NCBI GenBank assembly: GCA_934047225.1
Contig: OW204001.1
Span: forward strand, 9,222,201-9,286,200
Reading direction: 5' to 3'
DNA length: 64,000 bases
Origin: Ypsolopha sequella
Taxonomy: Eukaryota; Arthropoda; Insecta; Lepidoptera; Ypsolophidae
Positions within the stretch are counted from its first letter, which is position 1. Each line of letters opens with the position of its first letter. The notes under the pieces were generated by a model. That model was given only the letters and a program-made list of their open reading frames with translations, searched no databases and was not told where the DNA came from. Below, in pieces: positions 12,301 through 21,300 of this stretch. A program made the position numbers and the translations under genes.

Positions 12301-15300
12301 TGATCGATGGTGGTACCGATTCGGTGAAGCACATTTTAACTTATTTGACAGGACTAAACTAAATTTAAGCGTTCTGTCCTTGTCTTTTCGATAAAGAAAG
12401 AAAAAGACAGGACGCTTAAAATAAGGTTAGTCCTGTCAAAATAAGTTAAGACGTTTTATGCCGAATCGATACCTCTATCTGTCAAATTTATCTAATCGAC
12501 GCGTACGTGCTCGCATAGCTGCACCGGTTGGTAGACGCGGCAAAACGACAAAAAGGTGAATACACTTGATGGATAGCGTAAAATGATGATCTGTAAGACT
12601 TACAAGTAATAAGTCCGCCTTTGAACAAAATTGTTTTCAGAACTCTGTTTTTTTATTTATTTTTTATTTATTTATTTATTAGGTTTGCTAAAAGATATTA
12701 CACTAGGCATATGTATAAAAATAGCTTTAACAATTTAAAATTAGAGTGCATACCCAATAACAGGCAGACACAACATATTTAATTAAACAATAATAGTATT
12801 TTTGCTACATAAGTGAAACATGTTTCGCAAAATGAAAAACTAATTAAAATTAAAGTTAAAAAAATAATACAATGAGAAAAGAAACAATACTAACAGAAAC
12901 AAAACTGGTGTTTGCTTGATGATTGGAGAAACCGGTTCTTGTAAGGGTGAGAGCGTGAACTGCCAATAAACTGCTTTGCAGTTTGGCGGTATAGTGATTA
13001 AATTTACACTGTATTATTTATTTGAATAAACTATTTGAATTTGAACTTTAAAAAAAAATCTTTTTCTTTTTATATGTCTTTTGTGTCCAATAAAGTGTCC
13101 ATTAATTCGCCCATTCATAATTGTAAGATATAATAATAGTAGTTTATGCTACAAGGGCAAAAAGGAATAAATTACGAGGACGATTTAAACGTAACCGAGT
13201 AATTTATTGCTTTTACGCCCGTGTATCATACTACGTTTTTCAATGCATAATGTGAGGAAATAAAACAAATATAATCTTGTGAACTTTAAATTATGATTGG
13301 CTCAAAAGGACGGTATCCAGAGCCGTTAAACAGTAGAAAAAAAAGTATAACATCTATGGTACACAGGAAACGCTGCAGGTTAGCCAACCATTGCAAATAA
13401 ATAAAAAAATAATAATAAAGCCCTAGGGCAAAATAATCGACTTTCTGTTCGGTTTTGATGCATAAAAAGTGGGCCTTTACGAGCACTTGCATTGAAAACA
13501 TAATATAACTAGAACTGTTGTATACTGTTCAGATTCTTACAAGATTTATGTTTTGTTGTTTTGGTACAATTATTTTTGGTACAATAACACAGAAATTGTC
13601 TATTGTGTTGATTTTTGTACCCTCGTAAATTTATCGTAAAAATAAATTGTTAGCTTGAATTTGTTTATGTTTACGAAAAATCCATTTAATAATAATAACT
13701 TAAGGCAATTATAATGATAGAATCCTAAAATCCTTTAAAGTATTGGAATACTGGGCATTTTTCATAGGGGTCATCTTGACCCAACCATACTATCGAATTT
13801 TCCGCCATACTGAAGCCGGGTTAAGTAGAGTTCTGGGGTAATTCTTTAATAACTAGTGTTGAATGAATGAATGAATATGTTTATTTATTTCAAAGATAAC
13901 TTAATCTAAATACATCCCACAAAACCAAGTAGAAATTTGGTTTGTCTGTGAGGAGGGAGTCGCACTTCTTTTTCTTATAATTAGGTAATTATACGTAGGT
14001 AGTTACATTAATAGCAAATAATAAAATGCTATTTTAATCTGTTAATATTTTCATGTTTTGTAAAAGGTAAGTTTTATATAACTTCGCGAATTTATTTGTA
14101 TGTTGTTCAGATCTTATATGAATAGGTATTGCATTATATAACATTGGAATTTTGCGCTTTAAGGGTCGGTTGCACCAAACATGCTCTCGCATTTGGACAA
14201 TTTAGCATATTAAAACAAAATGATTTGTGAATGATGAAACGTGATTTTACTGATCTTTCCGATTTTTTTTTCGGTCATCGTGATACTTGTGTCAAATCTG
14301 AAAATTTATAATGTAGTTTAACTTCTTAACTACTTACACAAATTTTATTCGTTAAAAATATTTTGTTTCAATAAGCTAAATTGTCCAAACGCGAGAGCAT
14401 GTTTGGCGCAACCGACCCTTAACATTCTGCCGCCAAAATAGTTATTCGCTTTTACAGTTTCATATACACCTTGGGCAGCAGCTCTCGTGTTGAGCCCATG
14501 CTGTTTAGGTATCTTATGATCTGGGGTGCTATGGATATTTACTGCAATTATATTATATTAGACGAGTAGTTCGCCCCGAACTTTAAACTCACGATGTACC
14601 TCTTACAACCCTACATCTCAGCAACCCCTTGGCCAATTTGGCTCACGTTCGAAAAAATTCTTTTCAAAAATTATTTTCGTATCATTTATTCGCCTACCAA
14701 ATTTCATGACGTTCCGATCAACGATATTCGAGTTATTGTCGAACAAACTAATAATATATACATTTGTTTTATTAATTACATCAATAGTATTTTTTATACA
14801 AACACCGGACTGTTCAAGTAGACTCGGATAACTTCGCTCGCTCGTTCAAATATGGTTGCCACTTCGTACCTGTGTTGGTTTCGACTTTATTAAGTCTGAA
14901 TTTCAATTACGAATTTGATATTGTTCCAGATGACTTGCTTGTCGGTCGACTTTCAGCCAATACCTATCTTTGTTCAGCAACAATGCATGCATAACTAAAA
15001 GCCGTGACAAAATCCCATCCAATGCTAATGAAGCCATCGCAATTATCGCAACTAAGCACTTTCTATTTACTACCACAAAGTGATATTCTAAAAGCACAAT
15101 TAGTTTTTACGTTTTTATGTCAAAAGTACCCGGAATAGAAGAACTTGTATGACTAGATTGATGGACGTGGAAGAGGCGAAAAAGGTGTGTCAGGATCGTA
15201 GCAGATGGAAATCTGTAGTCTCTGCCTGCCCCTCTGGGTGACTGGCGTGAGTATATGTATGTATGTATGTATTTTTACGTTCGGTATCGTCCCGTTCGAG

Positions 15301-18300
15301 GCTTTCGGCCAGTTGCAGAAAGGGATTTTAAGTTTAATGAAACTTTGAAATGAATGGTGTCACTTTCTTTGTCAAGAACAATGTAAGGGATGGCATCAAC
15401 TTTAAAGGTTCATTAAACTTAAAGACCCTTTTTGCAACTGGCTGTTTGTCGAGTCAACAGATTATTCTTTGTATTTACTTCGTTTCATCACGATTTTTAC
15501 TTCCCTGTAGGTTAATTAAAGTCGGTTACATTTTTCAATCTTATTTTACTCAAAAAAAAATTGGCTTATTAAATCGGAGAAAAATTTATATTCTTTCCGT
15601 CTCTTGTTTGATATTAAATTCTACTCGAGCAATGAAGATGTAAATTCATTGACCTAGAATCGTGTTCAGTATGCGAAGGGGGAGGGATGGTTACACGCGC
15701 CAATCAGATGTCACCGACAATTGCGTGTGAATTTAGACGCTTGTCGACCAATGTGTAGACGTATAATTCCATAAAATAAAACATTAATTGTATGATTCCT
15801 CTACAGTTATTACCAATTATTCATGGTTTCAATAGGAGAGAGTATATTGTACATGTAAGCCTTGAATTGAAGTAGGTACAGTAAACAAAATCCAACCAAA
15901 AACATTTCACGTGGAGTAGGTTGCCAAGACTCTCAAGCTCATAACGCTTTCACTGTTAAGGCGATTACCGTCGCCAAATTAGCAGCTCGATGTTTGTCTG
16001 TACGAATATCGACGGAAACGACATTGAAATAACGTTCATATCAGCGCACAATGCGTGGTGGCTGTTACGACGCCCGCTGCGTCCTTGATAGGAGAAAATA
16101 ATACTTTTCACATGGACGTGATTGTTAGATTGAATAATCCTATGTTTTGTTTATGGTTATCAAGTTTATCTATTTATCAAAGTATAAATGAATAATCGAC
16201 CAAACCACTAAGGAGCAGTAGGAAATTCAATCCAAAAAATACCATTCAGTTAAAACGAATTTTCATTCAGAAGTTTTGGTGGTACGAAAAAGAAAAATGT
16301 TGCATATATTGTCCTAGAGTTGATAATCCATAATACATTTTTTCAATATTTTTGGTTTGGCCATAAAAGAGGAGTAGGCTTTAGAAAGTACCCATTTAGC
16401 GATATTAAGCGCCTTAAAAAGTTATCAGATCTCACCTACCTCTACAAGCCCTAACTCTACAAACAAAAAGGTTTGGTTTGGTCAAAAAGTTATGCTTAGC
16501 CGTTTCGCGACTGTCGCACAGACATTCCCATGGGCTTATGGTAAGAAACTAACATAACATAACATAAGTACTCTTTATTGTGAACCGAAATAAAAGAAGT
16601 TACAAAATATTTAAAAATTAAAATCTTTATTGACACAAAAAATACAATGTGCACAAAATTAATTAGAACTCTGGCCATTAGGGTAGGCGAGAACCTGAGT
16701 TCTAATATCCAGAAATAGAGAGAGTATTATGGGCGGTCTTATCGCTTAAGCGATTTCTTCCAGATTAAGTCACTAGTCTTGACTCTTGACTGTTGTGTCA
16801 TGTAATAGTTCCATGAAACGGCTAAATCGTACTTTTTGCCCAAGATAGGGTTTGTAGATTTAGGTGCTTGGCGAGATCTCATAACTTTTTAACAGTAAAA
16901 GCGTTATGAGCCTGTGAGCGTTGGCAACCTATTTTACATGAAATATTTCTTGTCTTTTTGCAAGGAATAAATAAATATATTAATATATCGTCACGACAAG
17001 AATCGCCGAATGCAAGTCACAGTCCACACTCGGTAAACGCACTTTTCACCGACGATTATTACGTCCCAACGTGATGGGTGGTGAACCCTATCGCCATACT
17101 TCGGGCACAAATAAACGATTTTTAGGGCATGCAGGTTTCCTTACGAAGTTTTACTTCACCGTTCAGCAAGTGGTAAGTAAGAACAATAATTACTATGTAC
17201 ATAAATTCCGAAAAACTCATTGGTGCATACCCGATCGGGGATCGAACCTGGACCTCAAGATTGAGCTACCGTTCTATCCTTGAGCTATCCTAGTGTCCTA
17301 ACTCCATAAACCTTATGGACGGAAAGTACATACTTTAAATATTGGAGATAATCAATTTCCGACAATCAATTTAACCGAACCGGCAAAATTTGAAAACAAA
17401 AACCTGTAAAATGCACCGTACGTTTTGCTACAAGCCGGGTTATTAGTAACGCTGAAAAGTTGAAAACTAAAAACTACGATGTCAACCCTGAAATCGCTAT
17501 TTCAGCTTTGGCTCCTTAGTAATAGTAAATGTTGTTCAATATAGTACGAGTAATATATTATACAACAAGTACGAGTAATATATTATTTTTTTGTGTCTCG
17601 GCGACGGCTGCTATTTTAAGGTTTATTTTCTTTTCAGCAACTAAAATCCAGCCAGTGTTTCGTTCCATAGAGCACCATACTCTTTGTCATTCAACCGTCA
17701 GCGCGTTTCCGCAGCGTGATGCGACCTGTCTCTTATCGCGCTAAAATTTACTAGAGTAAATTAAGAGGAGGTGTCACGCTTGCAAAAGTCACCGTCAAAC
17801 CGTGCTGAAAACCGCGCAGTGAAAGAGGGACGGATTCCGGAAAAACTAGCAAAATGTCGGTTTTAAATTAATATAAAATGAACTAAAATAGCTATCAAAA
17901 TTTCAAACTAGCATAATTTTGATAAAGTAATTGAGGTAAGTGTGTCATTCCTAAATTAACATTATATCATTGCAGTATAGAAACGCAGAAAGAAAAGTAA
18001 ATCTGGATGCGAGGAGCTCTGAACCGAGCTTTATTATTTACCTCATTTTTGTTGGCTTTGTAATTTGCACCATATTTAATGCGAACAGAAATTCTGTGAA
18101 AGAGGTAACTTCATGATTAAATTTTTGGCTATCCGTGGTTGCACCGCGCCTTAAAGCATTTTCTTAATTATTGCTTTACGACATTTTTGCTTTGACAGGA
18201 GACTTCCTTAGCGTCGTTCTACATTGTAAGCAGCTGCAAACGTCAGACTTACTTCTCTAACCGGACGTCGGGCAGCGAGCGGTTCAGCGAGATCATGTCA

Positions 18301-21300
18301 CTCGCCATCAGGTTGAACTGGTTCTCCTGGAACTTGTCCAGCATTATCTTCTCCTGCTCGATCGGGATGTTCACACTTTTACCTGAAACGTCAACGCTGT
18401 TAGGGACTGGCCAGACAGAAAACGTGGTGTTGTCGGGACGAAATGGAACTATTTTGTTGGCGGGCAAATTACTGCCTATTAAATTAAGCCACGCCACCGT
18501 CAGCTTGGCAAGGCTTTTCTGTGTGGCGTCGTTCATAAAGGCGACGCCGCGAAGAATTGGCACTTTTTGGAGTCATTTTACTACGTTCAGTATGAAGCTA
18601 CTAGTTTGATAAATTACCTAGTATAACATTTTCGGAACCTTTTTCTAGATTTCTGGAATACAGAAACACGATTAAAAATCTTGCACTCGATAGAAATAAT
18701 TATTAAAGGGAGGTCTTCAAACACACGCTTTTTCATATTTTGACAAATAATTATTATGTACAGACACCAACCATATTTTATTACATGGTTTTTAACAATA
18801 CCTACATTTTGGTAATAGGAAATTTTCTAGTCATTTTAGTTTGTTTTTATATAAATAAAAAAGCAGTGTCACTGCCCGTTGAAAACTCAATGTCTCGCCT
18901 TAAGAGTCTCACAGAGTTCCATAGTAATTCGTCTGCCACCAACACACTATCATCTTGACCCGACAACGCCGCGTTTTCTGTCTGACGACGCCTTCAGGGA
19001 CTGGCTATATTTCACGTGACGTCAACGAGGTTCATATATTCATAGGCGTATTTATAGCTCGTGGGGATGGTTTTAAAGGAGGAAGGGGAAAAAGTCCTTA
19101 GCGGCCATGAATGACATATGTTTATTTTTTGTCCTTAATTATTAGCGGTCATGAATAGTGCATGTTTATTTTTGACCCTCAACTATGTGTCGTATATAGG
19201 ACAAAAACCTATTAAAATCGGCGCCAGGAGAACAAAGATAAAAAACCTTGAAAAATTTAATTATTATTTAAGATAAGAACTCCATACATTTTTGCCCATC
19301 ATCCTTTAAATGAAATGAAATAACACATTATTCGGCACCAAGATGACTGTTTGGCAAGCTTAGAAAAGTTCCAACATTCAATTTAAAATTTTTATGGATA
19401 TTGTTTATAACTAAACATTTCACAATAAACTTTACTTTCTAGAGGGAGGGGGGGCTTTGGAGTCCCCGAAAGCTGCTTATATACCCATTTATATGCCCAT
19501 TTATATATATTTGTCACCTACCAACTATTGTTTATATTAAACTATTCATGTAACTACTTTAAAAATCGTAGTTCCCTCACACAGGGTGTTAAGATGAAGT
19601 TGCGGAAGCCGAAAACTGGCGATAGTAAGCGTCCGAACGAAGAACTATCCGAAAAAAAAATTGAGAAATCGAGAAAAAGAAAAGCTGTTATTTCATACAC
19701 TTTCAAATTTTCTATGTGTATTTGTAACTTTTCTATGGAAAAGCTGATTTTTTTTTCGCGACTCGAGGATTGGCTCCATAGTAAAAGTTGTTTGTATGGA
19801 CAAGTACTATCGCCAGTTTCCGGCTTCCGCAACTTCATCTTAACACCCAATATATTCAGATGGACCAGAAAGATGGCAGGAAAAATTATAATTAAGTTAA
19901 ATGCATTTTCATACAAATTATTTTTAGCTATGTATTCGGGTTACAGGTGGATAATTAAGCTTTTCTCAACATGTACTGAAACTTGCTCTTAAACTTCCAA
20001 GTGAAAAAAATTGTCAACAACAATTTCCGAACTAATGGCTTTCAATTGAAACCATAGTTTAATGGATGGTTTTCACTACAAAAACGTGAAGGTATTTTAT
20101 AAAAGAACTAGTAATATGATGATGAGAGCAGACCAGGGGCCTTATTGTCTAATTTCAACATCTATCGCTATAGCTTTGAAAGGTACGCGTGTCACGTCAT
20201 TTCTAGCCAATCACATTACCTTTGAAAGGGATCTATATGTTCAAGTTAGATAATAAGGCTTTCTAGGGCTTCGTAAAAAAATGTATGTCCTCTACACCGG
20301 CACGGCAGCATCAAAACAAAACTATTAAGACGACCAGCACTGTGAAATTAGCGGGAAAATCGTAAATGCACTGAATCACTAAAATCCGTGATATTTTACA
20401 AATATTTTGTTTCTACGACATTCCGTGACCATTTAAATTTCGAAATTAATATCCAAATAAGTTTCAAAATATTGGAGTTTGGAATTATTCCAACATGCCA
20501 ATTCCATAATATTAAAATAAACAGTAAAAAATGATAATTGAATTAATAAAAAAAAATTCAGATATTCAGATGGTTCCCTCATTTTATAAAATACATCTGC
20601 TTATGTGATTAGTTCCACATTTTATCCCGTATTTGACGAGTGAGAAACTTTTTTTTTTTTCATGTTTTTGTAGTTAGGCGTAAAGGTATGTGTATGCAGC
20701 GTTTTAATTTCTCAAATCGAGAGGACGCGACGTATTTGACTTTCAAAAATGTCGAATTTCACATTTTCACAAGGATGGTCATCTTAAAAATAAACAAGCC
20801 CAAAACTTTACTTAATTTCATATGTTATATTTTAATTAGTTTAATTGTTAAATAGAAACTAACGCGTAATAAGTTTATATAATTTACATACATTGCAAAA
20901 TGAAGTATTTATTCGCTACTAATTTGTATAAATTTGAGTTGCAGAATTTCTTAGTTGACGTTGACGATTTCGGAAATATACGTTATGACGGAACCCGTAA
21001 TGTACGCCATTCACATGAATTTAAACTTGCCTTTCTAGTAGCTGTTATCATTGCAGAAAAAACAAGGGTCATGATCCCGTGACACAGTTAACTTGTCTGA
21101 AAGACTCTTAAAGTGAAAGTTGATTTGCACTTTCTACAAACAAATAGTTTCAGAGACAAACACCGTATATCTAACTAGCCTTTGCCCACAGCTCTGCATG
21201 CACTGAATAATATCACTGCCCTCGGATACTTCTCTTAGAGTTTGTTTTAATACTATGGTTAGCGCACAGCTCCCTTTATTCACAGCGCAATTCCACATGG

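Noticed and set aside
17230..17297. tRNA gene (minus strand)
   Set aside because: A and B boxes are present but there is no paired acceptor stem, and the region continues into a SINE body seen elsewhere.
18295..18609. Plus-strand 104-codon frame over Pgant exon 3
   Set aside because: The minus strand over the same bases encodes a conserved GalNAc-transferase block; this is its shadow.
19528..19992. Overlapping frames on both strands (154 and 120 codons)
   Set aside because: They share peptides because they cross a MITE palindrome (19584-19848).
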